A stretch of 64,000 nt of DNA from Peronospora farinosa (Eukaryota > Oomycota > Peronosporomycetes > Peronosporales > Peronosporaceae). Of the stretch, positions 55,432-64,000 are shown piece after piece; positions within the stretch are counted from its first letter, which is position 1, and the number at the start of each line of letters is the position of its first letter. The stretch spans positions 62,001-126,000 of the forward strand of contig CANTFK010000981.1 of NCBI GenBank assembly GCA_947646735.1, read 5' to 3'. The translations under genes were made by a program, and so were the position numbers. Below the pieces are notes generated by a model. That model was not told the DNA's origin and did no database searches. It saw only the letters and a list, made by a program, of their open reading frames with translations.

Positions 55432-56810
55432 ATGTCCGGAGACCCAGAACCCAATCCAGCAGGACGCCCAAGATACATCAGCGGGAATGCATCAACCAGC
55501 ATCATGGCGCGGCAGCTCATACCTTGGTCGCTGTACGACTTGTCCGGAGCTCACGCTCCGGACTCACTGGACATGATGCGGGAATACTTCCGCCGATTTC
55601 GAAAACTGCGCGGAAAAGGTCTTGATGGAATCGAGCATGAAGCTCTACAACGTTCTTGGTGCGCCTTCATCCAACGTTGGAATCGGATGCTCGAGGATGG
55701 TAGCAGCTTCCAGTTATGGCTCGCCAATCGAGAGGAACTTCGCGCCGATCACTCCATCGGGCGCTACGCGAAAGAGTGTGTGAGGAAGCTTGGAATGAGG
55801 ACCGTCTCTGCTTCGTCCATGTCAATGAAGGATGCCAATCTTGTGACTCGACTCCACGCCCAACTCATGACGAATGGCGACGACACATCGCTGAGTGTCC
55901 ACTCAGCGATCGCGAACGAAGTTGGATTGCAAAGTATGAGCGAAGTCTGAGCGAACGGGGAAGCGCAATTATTCGTGGTGCGCCTCGATTGCAGCACCAC
56001 TCGCGACAGCGGAGTCAATCTCCGCTAAATTGATAGCGCAGGGAAGCGACACGTTCGCTTGTCCGTCCTGCTTCGCGATTCTTGCCTCGCAATCGTGATA
56101 TGTATTCACCGCGACGTTCTCGTTCACGGCGTCGTTCTCGTTCGCGACACCGTTCTCGTTCTGGTCATCGTTCCCGTTTCCGACAACGTGAATCTCCTTA
56201 CCGCTCTCGTTTGTCACGAGAGCGTTCGCGTGCTCGCCCGCCTTGGAATAGTCCGACTTCGTGGCTTCATACGACAGAACCACATCTGGAACGTCACGAA
56301 GGAGCGAGGAACGTGGTTCCCATGTATCCTACTCGGGAGGGAATCCAAGCCAACGTACTCGGTACCTACGCACGGATGGAACCGCACGCTTCTCATGAGC
56401 CGACTGCAGTAATGGTTGTGGAGGGTCCTCGTGACCCACAATGCGGTCTACAATCCAGCGCACCTGTCCCTCCGCATCAACAAGCGGAGGAGGGCCCTCG
56501 CGGTGGTAGAGCTGGCGTCCTGGTTGCTCAGGACGATGTTGATCAGGCCGTGAATATAGCTGCCGATGCTCGGCTGGAGGCTGAGGCTGCCAGTGAACGT
56601 GCTGCCCAGGCGGAGAAGACTTCGAGTGAGACCCGGCAGTCGAACCGTGAACTGCTCGAGCGGATAAGGATTCTGGAGCGCCAGATGCTTGGTCAGGTTC
56701 AGACGGGATCGAGACCCCGCCCCATGTCATCGGCGCGTCGAGCGCGACGGGAAGGCCGTTCGACTTACGAACCCCTGAAGCCGGTGTCGGAACCAAACCG
56801 TGAAGGGTAG
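55432..56810 (+). CDS. Antisense ORF of A4: conserved domain, cysteine motif, RS tract, coiled coil
   Basis: Plus-strand gene opposite the 3' end of A4 pol, starting 79 bases inside the LTR. Domain 1 (55500-55760): LIPWSLYDLSGAHAPDSLDM, EALQRSWCAFIQRWN and the segment SSFQLWLANREELRADHSIG, homologous to the B2 antisense ORF. A one-base loss at about 55757 (cgggcgc; A1 has cggcgcgc) shifts the frame. It then continues with LCFVHVNEGCQSC (cysteines at 55833 and 55842), DEWRRHIAECPLSDRERSW and a stop pair tga-tag at 56031-56036, also present in A1 but absent from B2. The final 243 codons (56082-56810) begin PRNRDMYSPRRSRSRRRSRS, followed by further Arg/Ser repeats. A coiled coil is at 56530-56710 (DDVDQAVNIAADARLEAEAA, NRELLERIRILERQML) and a basic end (SSARRARREGRS). 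Function unknown; an RNA-binding or chromatin-linked accessory protein is a guess. The stop pair might be spanned by splicing. Confidence 0.68.
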
Positions 56811-57090
56811 CCGGACGATATTCCTTCAGCCGCCCGACATAGAATGTCGGGTGGAGTCGCAGTGAAGAGGGGACGTCGAGTGTATAAGCGTCGCCAATTG
56901 CCTTCAGAACCTTGAATGGACCGATGAAGCGTGGCGCGAGTTTACTCGCGCCCAGATTAGTGACCGCAGAATCCCTTAAACCTTCCGTCGATAATAATAC
57001 ACGGTCACCTTTCTCAAACTTGCTCATGTTCTTTCTTCCATGTTTGTCAGCGTTCTCCTTCTGTTGGTCTACAGCAGTTTGTAGTGAGTG
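56190..57090 (-). pseudogene. A4 integrase GPF module, linker and chromodomain
   Basis: Minus strand: DQQKENADKHGRKNMSKFEK, RVLLSTEGL, the GPF module APRFIGPFKVLKAIGDAYTL with TFYVGRLKEYRPA (about 56815-56950), a Gln/Pro/His-rich linker, then a chromodomain starting RWIVDRIVGHEDPPQ and reaching RYRVRWLGFPPE, where TAG interrupts it at about 56329. After the stop the domain would continue DTWEPRSSLLRDVPDVV. It is separated from the integrase core by the 4-bp insertion (tgtagtgagtgcg; A1 has tgtagtgcg). Confidence 0.85.
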
Positions 57091-59032
57091 CGTCGCGTAC
57101 AAACCTGGTGATGGCTTGACGTTGGAGTATAAATTCCGACACGGCCATGTCATCAATTGGTCGCGCCGACTCAATCGGCGCGTAGTTGGCAGTAGGGGAA
57201 CGTTTACCCGAAGACGGGTCAATCAATGTCTGCGCAGTCCATCGAGCTAATGGGGACGCCACGTCTGATGGCGTCAAAATGGCCGTCTTTGCCTTGGATC
57301 GTGTTACTGCATTCGCGCTCAAAATACCGTGAGCTGCACTCGATCCTTGTTTATCACCTTTATCCCCCCCCAGAGTGGAGCCACTAGGTGTTGTGGGTCG
57401 CCCCACGGCCAGGACAGTAGGAACACGAGGGTGACGAGCCGAATTTACAAAAAATGGCGTCAACCCTGTTGACGCGTGTACGGCGTTGTTGAGTGCGAAC
57501 TCAGCGAGTGGTAAAAATGCACTCCAACTTGTAAATGACGTAGCATAACTCCGAAGAACATCTTCGAGGACTCGGTTCACGCGCTCGGTCTGCCCATCCG
57601 TTTCCGGATGGGATGCCGTCGACATCAGCAGTTTTGTCCCGAGGAGCTCGAAAAGTGATGTCCAAAATGCGGACGTAAATCGCGGATCACGGTCCGAAAC
57701 AATGTTTTCTGGAAGGCCATGATGACGGAACACCGCGTCGATGAAGTGCGCCGCGGTCTCTGCCGCGGTGACCTTAGCGTGAACAGGCACGAGATGTGTC
57801 ATCTTGCTGAATCTGTCAACAAAGACCAAGATGCCCGTTCGAGCTTGGCTATCGGGCGCAAGCCCGAAGATAAAGTCCATCGAAACTGATCTCCAGGCCT
57901 CTGCTGCAATTGGCAACGATCGCAAGGGAGCCTGTGACGATGGAGATGGCTTCACACGCTGGCATATTTCGCACGTTCGGATCCAGTTGCGTACCCACTT
58001 ATACATGTGGGGCCAGAAGAAGTCTCGAGACACAGCCGCGAAAGTCTTTTTGCGGCCTAAATGGCCGCCAGCAGGAGCATCGTGATACTCGTGAATGATT
58101 CTTGCACGCAAATCCATGTCATTGGCAATCACCGTGCGAGGAGAATCGAATTGGTCGATGCTATGCAGAAGCAAATCGCCATCTAAACTGTATCGATGAA
58201 TATGGTCGCGCTTGGTACGGGATAATGCTCCCAGTGCAGCATCGCTGGGAGCACGCAGATACTCGATAATGTCTGCATAATCTGAGTCACCCTTGTACGC
58301 TGCGACGATCTCATCAAATAAACACGGCTCGGGTGTAACCCGAGTTAAGTTCAGCGATACACACATTGCACATCGGTCATCATCGTCCTCGTCATCAGTA
58401 GCCTGGCGACTCAGAGCAGTCCGAGGATCGTAGTCGGGACGTCGTGACAAGGCGTCAGCGAAAATATTGGTCTTGCCTGGCTTGTAATGCACGACGAAGT
58501 TGTACTCAGAGAAGAATGAGAGCCATCGTGCCATCCGTTGGGACAGGTGTGGGCTCTTCATCGCTGTGCGCAGCGATGCATGATCGGTGTACAAAGCAAA
58601 CGTACTTTCACCAAGGAGATGCACGCGAAACTTGATGAGTGCATAGCGCATCGCTAATAACTCCTTGTCGTGAACCGGATAGTTCTTCTCAGCTGGCTTC
58701 ATCTGTCGCGACTGATAACTCACGACTCGTTCACGGCCCTCATCATCAAATTGCATGAGGGCACAACCGATTGCAAAATCACTGGCGTCGCAAACCACGT
58801 GGAACGGCTTGGAATCGTCTGGTAGGACCAGGACTGGCGCTGACGCTAGGCTCTTCTTTACTGCTTCGAAGGCTGCTTGGTGCTCGGGACGCCACAACCA
58901 CGTGGCGTCTTTCTTCAAGAGTGACGACAAAGGCTGGATAGAAACAGCATAATCCTTTGTATACTTGTGCAAATAATTAGCCAAGCCGAGCCACTGGCGC
59001 AACTCCGTAGGGTTCTTGGGCGTGGGCCAAGA
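57047..59032 (-). pseudogene. A4 RNase H and integrase core
   Basis: Same frame as the RT segment but after the TAA at 59033-59035. RNase H: FHVVCDASDFAIGCALMQFD, HDKELLAMRYALIKFRVHLL, YTDHASLRTAM. Integrase zinc domain: IIHEYHDAPAGGHLG and CEICQRVKPS. Core: D in SVSMDFIFGLAPD, D in VSDRDPRFTSAFW, E in HPETDGQTERVNRVLED. The frame ends at 57047 after the 4-bp insertion. All catalytic residues are present, so only the stop and the frame change separate this from a working polyprotein. Confidence 0.9.
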
Positions 59033-61432
59033 TTAGATGGACGACACCTTCTCTGGATCAGCTCGAACTCCCGATTTACTCACATAGCAACCTAACACCG
59101 GAATCTCCGGTGCACAAAAGACACACTTCTTGAGATTCGCGTACAACTTGTTGTCCCGCATAACTTGAAACACTTGCTTCAGGTGTTGAAGGTGAACTTG
59201 GACATCGTTGAGGTTGCCCTCGGCGCGACTATGGACGAAGATATCGTCAAAATAACTTGGGGCAAAGTTCCGAAGAGGTCTCAACACTTGAGACACCATG
59301 CGATTGAAAGTGGCCGGAGCGTTCTTCAACCCTTGTGGCATTACCAGCCACTCCCATAACATGCCACTCGGGGTGCTCACCGCGGTGAGTGGGATATCGC
59401 TCGGGCGCATCAAAATCTGGTAAAAGCCATCGGTCAAGTCGATGGCACTGAAGATGACACTACCTGACATGGAATTCAGCACCATGTCCTTCCTGGGAAT
59501 TGGCGTTTGCGCAGGAATAGTGGCATCATTCAACTTATTGAACGCATGCACTATCCGCCAGCCTCCCGTAGCCTTCTTCACGCAGAAGGTTGGACTCGAA
59601 TGTGGTGAGATACTCTCCCGCACATGACCCGCTTTGCGGCGGCCTTCAAAGAATGCGTCAATAGCTTCGACTTGATCTCGAGGCAACGGCCACTGCCGTG
59701 TCACACAATACTTCGACCCTGGCACGAGATCAATCTCGTGCCGAACACCGCGGTCCGCAGGAAGTTCAGCCGGGATCTTGTCCGGGAACACGTCTGCATA
59801 CTCACGAGCAATGTCGTAGACGGGGTTACCAGACTCTCGCAGGGCCTCCCATGACTGTGATGCAAACCTTTCTTCACGCGCAGACTTCGGCTCAGCGCTT
59901 TGAGGACGCGCCATATGCTCCTCGTTTGCCACGGTAACCACCTCGTTGGTGATTAGACACACTTGTTCCACAGTGCCTCCCTTAAGGTCACGTAGGAAAT
60001 GCTTCCAGGAAAGCCCTGGAAGACTTGTAATGGAAGACGCATTACGAGGAGGACTCTCGACCTCGATATATTGGCGCCTTTGTGGACTCCCTTCCACGTA
60101 CACGATAGCGTGGACACATTCCAACGCTATATTCTCGGTGCTGTTGTCCCCATCGTGCTTCGAGTCACTACTCGAAGCTGGCGAACCGCAGTCAGGTGAT
60201 AAACCATCACCCCCCTCTAGGCACTGGATGTCGTCATCCAAGATGCCGGAAACACTGGACGGGAGTACCCCAAACTCGACCGTCGACACTTGATGCGGGA
60301 GCTCCTGCTCGGCCGCCGTAAGCCCGCGTGGGAGCCCCTGCTCAACCACAGTACGCCCATGTGGGAACCTCGGTTCGACCACAGTGGGTGATGATGGGAA
60401 CCCCGGTTCGACCATCATGCTCTCGCGTGGGGACTCCTGTCCGTCCACGTTGTACTCGTGTGGGAGCCCCTGCTCGACCACAATATGCCCATGTGGGAAC
60501 CTCGGTTCGACCACAGTGGGTGATGATGGGAACCCCGGTTCGACCATCATGCTCTCGCGTGAGGACTCCTGTCCGTCCACGTCACACTCGCTGGCGAGCT
60601 CTTGCTCGTCGCCACAATGCCCTTGTGGGAGCCCCTGCTCGACCACAATAGGTGCAGATGGGAACCCCGGTTCAACCACTGCATTCACGTGCGGGAACCC
60701 CTGTTCAACCGCATTAATGACGCGCGGGAACCCCTGTTCGACCGCGTCGTCCTCGTCGTCCTCTTCGCTCTGTAGCGAGGAGTCACTGTCACTGGTGTCC
60801 CGAAGAACAGCACAAGCAGTGCAGAGAGGGCCATCGCTCGCTCTGTGCACCGCCAACGTCGTGGAATCGCGATCCACGACTGTGACGTTTGGCCAGTCAC
60901 TTGGAGATACCAAGAGATGGGTAAACACTTCACTGACATCGAACTTGCGTCGACGTCTCACTGATCTGGCTAACCAGTCGATCTGGGGCTTATAACGTGC
61001 CAACCATGGCATGCCCAGTATGCAATCGAATGCATAATTCATCGCGATCACCAAGAAATCATCATTACTGCGAAAGCCATCAAACGTATACGGCAACGAC
61101 ACTTCGCGCCGCGATACGCGGTGTGGTTTCCCGTCAGCCAACTTGACGACGACTTGGCCAGGTCCCTCACGGACCTGAATGCTGGGAGGCAGCATCGACA
61201 AACAAGATTCACGAAAGAAATTGTTTGTTGCTCCTGAGTCCAGGAGTGCTCGCAGAGGTCGCCGGACGCCGGCGACATGTAAACCGACAATAATCAGACG
61301 TGAATCACCACTCGTAGTGGTGGCATTTAACCGTGCGCGTAGCGCAGGAGGACTGGAAGGTTGGGCTGCCACCGGGGGACCCGGACCTCCGTTCCAACCA
61401 GTAGGGCGCCCTGCACCTACTGGTCCCGACCG
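59033..61432 (-). CDS. A4 Pol: protease, expanded VEQGFP linker and RT, ending at a premature TAA
   Basis: About 800 codons in the -1 frame from the slippery site at 61432-61438. Protease with [11 protein letters not shown] near 61225-61260. The linker at 60290-60760 carries one extra 132-bp block (44 codons including [18 protein letters not shown]) compared with A3 and A1. RT follows: [54 protein letters not shown] and the catalytic YFDD at 59243-59254. It stops at TAA 59033-59035, just before the RNase H connection. RT and protease could still be made; RNase H and integrase could not. Confidence 0.92.
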   Translation of the reverse strand, partial: RSGPVGAGRPTGWNGGPGPPVAAQPSSPPALRARLNATTTSGDSRLIIVGLHVAGVRRPLRALLDSGATNNFFRESCLSMLPPSIQVREGPGQVVVKLADGKPHRVSRREVSLPYTFDGFRSNDDFLVIAMNYAFDCILGMPWLARYKPQIDWLARSVRRRRKFDVSEVFTHLLVSPSDWPNVTVVDRDSTTLAVHRASDGPLCTACAVLRDTSDSDSSLQSEEDDEDDAVEQGFPRVINAVEQGFPHVNAVVEPGFPSAPIVVEQGLPQGHCGDEQELASECDVDGQESSRESMMVEPGFPSSPTVVEPRFPHGHIVVEQGLPHEYNVDGQESPRESMMVEPGFPSSPTVVEPRFPHGRTVVEQGLPRGLTAAEQELPHQVSTVEFGVLPSSVSGILDDDIQCLEGGDGLSPDCGSPASSSDSKHDGDNSTENIALECVHAIVYVEGSPQRRQYIEVESPPRNASSITSLPGLSWKHFLRDLKGGTVEQVCLITNEVVTVANEEHMARPQSAEPKSAREERFASQSWEALRESGNPVYDIAREYADVFPDKIPAELPADRGVRHEIDLVPGSKYCVTRQWPLPRDQVEAIDAFFEGRRKAGHVRESISPHSSPTFCVKKATGGWRIVHAFNKLNDATIPAQTPIPRKDMVLNSMSGSVIFSAIDLTDGFYQILMRPSDIPLTAVSTPSGMLWEWLVMPQGLKNAPATFNRMVSQVLRPLRNFAPSYFDDIFVHSRAEGNLNDVQVHLQHLKQVFQVMRDNKLYANLKKCVFCAPEIPVLGCYVSKSGVRADPEKVSSI

Positions 61433-61438
61433 TTTTTT
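61398..61438 (-). promoter_or_regulatory. Programmed -1 frameshift signal of A4
   Basis: Minus-strand A_AAA_AAC at 61438-61432 followed by the same stem-loop as in A3 (61398-61423). Confidence 0.72.
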
Positions 61439-62466
61439 GGACGTGCGGCCGGTACAGCACCCTCATGATGGGCGTCCACTACTTGCACCGATAATGGGGC
61501 TGGCGCACGGCACTCTGCCGCGCGATGTCCTGGCTTGAGACAACGAAAGCAAACCATTGGACGCCCGGTGCGAGCGTCACCTTTATGATGAAAGACACGT
61601 CGCCGGTCACCCGACGACTCAATAACGTCGATCTCCATAGGTTCTGGGCCAGAAGGCCGGGGAACGCTGACGACCGAGGGTTTGGCATAGGCCTTTGTGA
61701 CCCTAAAGTCTTCACGGAGTGCGATGGCGAATGCCTCCTCCAATGTGGCAGGCTCGGCGCGCTCCAGCGATAAGCGGGTCTGCCCCTCACGCATACCATC
61801 CACAAAGACATTCACCTGTGTGTACATGTCCATGGGGTGCGTGATAATACATGACGCCAGATGCCTAGCCATCTGTACGTAGTCGCGCATCGCCATTTTA
61901 CCCTGTCGCATCGACAGGAATCTTGATCGCACCAGTTTCTCCTCTTGTGGTGGCTCGAAGGCAAGACGGAGATCGTCCTGGATGGTATCCAAGGTGGGAA
62001 ATGCGTGCTCGTCCACAACGAGTTTACCAAGGGCCCACTCCTTGGCCTTCCCGGTGAGGCGGGAAAGAAGAAAGTTGACCTTCGCCTGGGGAGCCTCAAG
62101 AAGTCTCGAGGCGATGGCGATATCAACTTCTCGGAACCACCGGTTCAGCGATAACCGGTCCTTACCTTCTCCAGAGTAGGAGGAGGTTTCCATCTTCACG
62201 GCCTCATTACGTGAAGGGCGCGAGGGAGTTAAGCCTCGCCGGTTGGATTCGGCGAGCTCGCGTGCCATAAACTCATGTATGGCGAGACGTTGCGCGTCAG
62301 GGGTCGCTGATCTCATCAGCGACGCGACGAATGCCTCTCCCGATATCGCCGCGAGGCGATTAAGGGCATCCCACTCAACACCAGTAAGATGGGGGAAGGT
62401 CGCGTGCTCCAGAAATAAATCTGGAGCGTCAAAGTACGACGATTCGCTCATCCCAAACTCGGGCAT
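61417..62466 (-). CDS. A4 Gag
   Basis: 349 codons, intact, ATG at 62466, 26 bases from the LTR. Same domain order as A3 Gag, to which it appears identical by eye: leader [20 protein letters not shown], capsid domain, zinc knuckle [14 protein letters not shown], slippery run near the end. Because Pol of A4 is broken while Gag is intact and the LTRs are identical, A4 may have been mobilised with enzymes from another copy, or the Pol lesions arose after insertion. Read with the protease frame, it would supply the virus-like particle shell. Confidence 0.93.
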   Translation of the reverse strand: MPEFGMSESSYFDAPDLFLEHATFPHLTGVEWDALNRLAAISGEAFVASLMRSATPDAQRLAIHEFMARELAESNRRGLTPSRPSRNEAVKMETSSYSGEGKDRLSLNRWFREVDIAIASRLLEAPQAKVNFLLSRLTGKAKEWALGKLVVDEHAFPTLDTIQDDLRLAFEPPQEEKLVRSRFLSMRQGKMAMRDYVQMARHLASCIITHPMDMYTQVNVFVDGMREGQTRLSLERAEPATLEEAFAIALREDFRVTKAYAKPSVVSVPRPSGPEPMEIDVIESSGDRRRVFHHKGDARTGRPMVCFRCLKPGHRAAECRAPAPLSVQVVDAHHEGAVPAARPKNGRDQ

Positions 62467-62477
62467 AGGAAGGACTA

Positions 62478-62492
62478 CAAAGTGCTACCAGG
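62478..62492 (-). other. Primer-binding site of A4
   Basis: Minus-strand cc then TGGTAGCACTTTG. Confidence 0.65.
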
Positions 62493-62823
62493 TGTAACGG
62501 GGCTAGAACGTACCGTCACTGCGCTTGAGGAAGACTCAAGCCCGAGTATTAGGTATTAAGTAAATTTAACTCTGATTTTTATTTTGGTTTTAATTCGTAC
62601 TAATTACGAAGATTTTAGTCGTAATAAATACGACAGTGTTCCCGCCTTTCGGGAACCACACAATTTCAGGTTGATTTATCATTGGTCCATATTGGGGACT
62701 TTAGGCCCAATAATAAACCAATAATAAATTACCACGCTGTGCCCGCTATTCGGGCCCAGCACCTGCCTACATATGTAATTGTTTATTTGTGTTAATGCTA
62801 TATGTGTAATGTAGCCCATTACA
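62493..62823 (-). repeat. LTR-A, 5' LTR of A4
   Basis: 331 bp, identical to 55023-55353. Right-hand duplication acagt at 62824-62828. Confidence 0.95.
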
Positions 62824-62827
62824 ACAG

Positions 62828-64000
62828 TCATGGGAGGCCCTGCGAGAGTCTGGTAACCCCGTCTACGACATTGCTCGTGAGTATGCAGACGTGTTCCCGG
62901 ACAAGATCCCGGCTGAACTTCCTGCGGACCGCGGTGTTCGGCACGAGATTGATCTCGTGCCAGGGTCGAAGTATTGTGTGACACGGCAGTGGCCATTGCC
63001 TCGAGATCAAGTCGAAGCTATTGACGCATTCTTTGAAGGCCGCCGCAAAGCGGGTCATGTGCGGGAGAGTATCTCACCACATTCGAGTCCAACCTTCTGC
63101 GTGAAGAAGGCTACGGGAGGCTGGCGGATAGTGCATGCGTTCAATAAGTTGAATGATGCCACTATTCCTGCGCAAACGCCAATTCCCAGGAAGGACATGG
63201 TGCTGAATTCCATGTCAGGTAGTGTCATCTTCAGTGCCATCGACTTGACCGATGGCTTTTACCAGATTTTGATGCGCCCGAGCGATATCCCACTCACCGC
63301 GGTGAGCACCCCGAGTGGCATGTTATGGGAGTGGCTGGTAATGCCACAAGGGTTGAAGAACGCTCCGGCCACTTTCAATCGCATGGTGTCTCAAGTGTTG
63401 AGACCTCTTCGGAACTTTGCCCCAAGTTATTTTGACGATATCTTCGTCCATAGTCGCGCCGAGGGCAACCTCAACGATGTCCAAGTTCACCTTCAACACC
63501 TGAAGCAAGTGTTTCAAGTTATGCGGGACAACAAGTTGTACGCGAATCTCAAGAAGTGTGTCTTTTGTGCACCGGAGATTCCGGTGTTAGGTTGCTATGT
63601 GAGTAAATCGGGAGTTCGAGCTGATCCAGAGAAGGTGTCGTCCATCTATTCTTGGCCCACGCCCAAGAACCCTACGGAGTTGCGCCAGTGGCTCGGCTTG
63701 GCTAATTATTTGCACAAGTATACAAAGGATTATGCTGTTTCTATCCAGCCTTTGTCGTCACTCTTGAAGAAAGACGCCACGTGGTTGTGGCGTCCCGAGC
63801 ACCAAGCAGCCTTCGAAGCAGTAAAGAAGAGCCTAGCGTCAGCGCCAGTCCTGGTCCTACCAGACGATTCCAAGCCGTTCCACGTGGTTTGCGACGCCAG
63901 TGATTTTGCAATCGGTTGTGCCCTCATGCAATTTGATGATGAGGGCCGTGAACGAGTCGTGAGTTATCAGTCGCGACAGATGAAGCCAGCTGAGAAGAAC
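62828..64000 (+). CDS. A3 Pol, continuation: RT and RNase H, open at window end
   Basis: Resumes the frame interrupted at 55022. [62 protein letters not shown], catalytic YFDD at 63428-63439, then YSWPTPKNPTELRQWLGLAN at 63649 onward (TAT where A4 has TAA). RNase H begins near 63875 (FHVVCDASDFAIGCALMQFD) and runs out of the window at AEKN. No stop was seen in 390 codons. Together with the 5' part this pol would be intact but for the A4 insertion. Confidence 0.92.

Larger units (their letters stand above)
55023..62823 (-). mobile_element. A4, very recent A-family gypsy insertion (inner) in minus orientation
   Basis: 7,801 bp. The LTRs 55023-55353 and 62493-62823 are identical (331/331 by direct line comparison). 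TSD acagt. Full gene set. Pol has three lesions relative to relatives: TAA at 59033-59035 (A3 has TAT), a 4-bp insertion near 57085-57090, and TAG in the chromodomain near 56329 (A1 has CAG). Both LTRs lack 11 bp that A3, A1 and A2 have, so A4 was copied from a different source than A3. Confidence 0.95.
52174..64000 (+). mobile_element. A3, young A-family gypsy element (outer), incomplete at window end
   Basis: 5' LTR 52174-52515, primer site, intact gag, frameshift signal, protease-linker to 55022, then resuming at 62824/62828 with RT and RNase H to the window edge. Interrupted at 55023-62823 by A4 with a TSD acagt. No stop or frame change was found in the visible coding sequence. The 3' LTR lies outside the window. 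Confidence 0.93.

Noticed and set aside
56011..56038. 28-base GT...CTAAA...AG stretch over the stop pair of the A4 antisense ORF as an intron
   Set aside because: Too short for a plausible spliceosomal intron; a longer intron remains possible but no boundaries could be supported.
60384..60995. 203-codon plus-strand frame (Gly/Asn/Ser repeats) opposite the VEQGFP linker of A4
   Set aside because: Shadow of the repetitive linker: its periodicity is the complement of the linker repeats, and matching frames opposite the linkers of A3 and A1 add no independent motif.
1..64000. tRNA, rRNA, CRISPR or bacterial operon features
   Set aside because: None were seen; all direct-repeat patterns are explained by LTRs, satellites or minisatellites.

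Overview
The window looks like a repeat-rich, gene-poor stretch of an oomycete genome, probably a downy mildew or Phytophthora relative. Two things suggest this. First, almost all recognisable coding sequence is Ty3/gypsy-type LTR retrotransposon (gag with zinc knuckles, DSGA/DTGA proteases, YFDD or YIDD reverse transcriptases, HHCC/DDE integrases, GPF modules, chromodomains). Second, the one host-type gene resembles a secreted RxLR/WY effector. No bacterial operons, tRNA, rRNA or CRISPR were seen. Family letters A-H are working labels used only in this annotation.

Layout. 1-1407: 3' part of a minus-strand E element (integrase tail, chromodomain). 1408-12529: plus-strand B element (B1) whose gag is split by a 7.7-kb minus-strand A element (A1, 1900-9575, TSD tcgat). 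12530-12810: fragment of family H. 12811-18184: 5'-truncated plus-strand C element with its 3' LTR. 18185-19075: repeat G split by a solo LTR of family D (TSD caaaa). 19076-26369: the only stretch not dominated by LTR elements, with a broken effector-like gene (minus, 20169-21617) and a decayed NOP14-like pseudogene (plus, 23100-24900). 26370-39742: D1 (plus), an A LTR plus gag stub, E2 pol, B2 (minus), F gag (minus) and D2 (minus); D1 and D2 form a large inverted pair. 39743-49849: microsatellite, a second G repeat, a 14-bp satellite, a decayed D LTR, inverted minisatellites, a 46-bp minisatellite, H remnants and an E fragment (minus). 49850-52173: decayed A-type pol and a scrap of C integrase. 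52174-64000: a young A element (A3, plus, running off the window) interrupted by an almost identical A element (A4, minus, 55023-62823) with TSD acagt and two LTRs that are identical over 331 bp.

How the A element works. The 5' LTR is followed after two bases by a primer-binding site, then gag. A conserved A_AAA_AAC heptamer plus stem-loop probably gives a -1 frameshift into protease, a repetitive VEQGFP-type linker, RT, RNase H, integrase and chromodomain. Just inside the 3' LTR, an antisense reading frame runs back over the chromodomain and the chromodomain-integrase linker. It encodes a cysteine motif, an RS-rich tract and a coiled coil. The same gene occurs, diverged but clearly homologous, in family B, and a coiled-coil antisense frame sits in the same place in family C. 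This shared antisense gene is the best candidate for an undescribed system here. A second unusual property is that several of the gypsy families, in LTRs and coding sequence alike, are packed with short perfect inverted repeats.

Most elements are broken. Only A3 (what is visible), A4 gag-pro-RT and the C integrase look near-intact. All translations, alignments and counts were done by eye.
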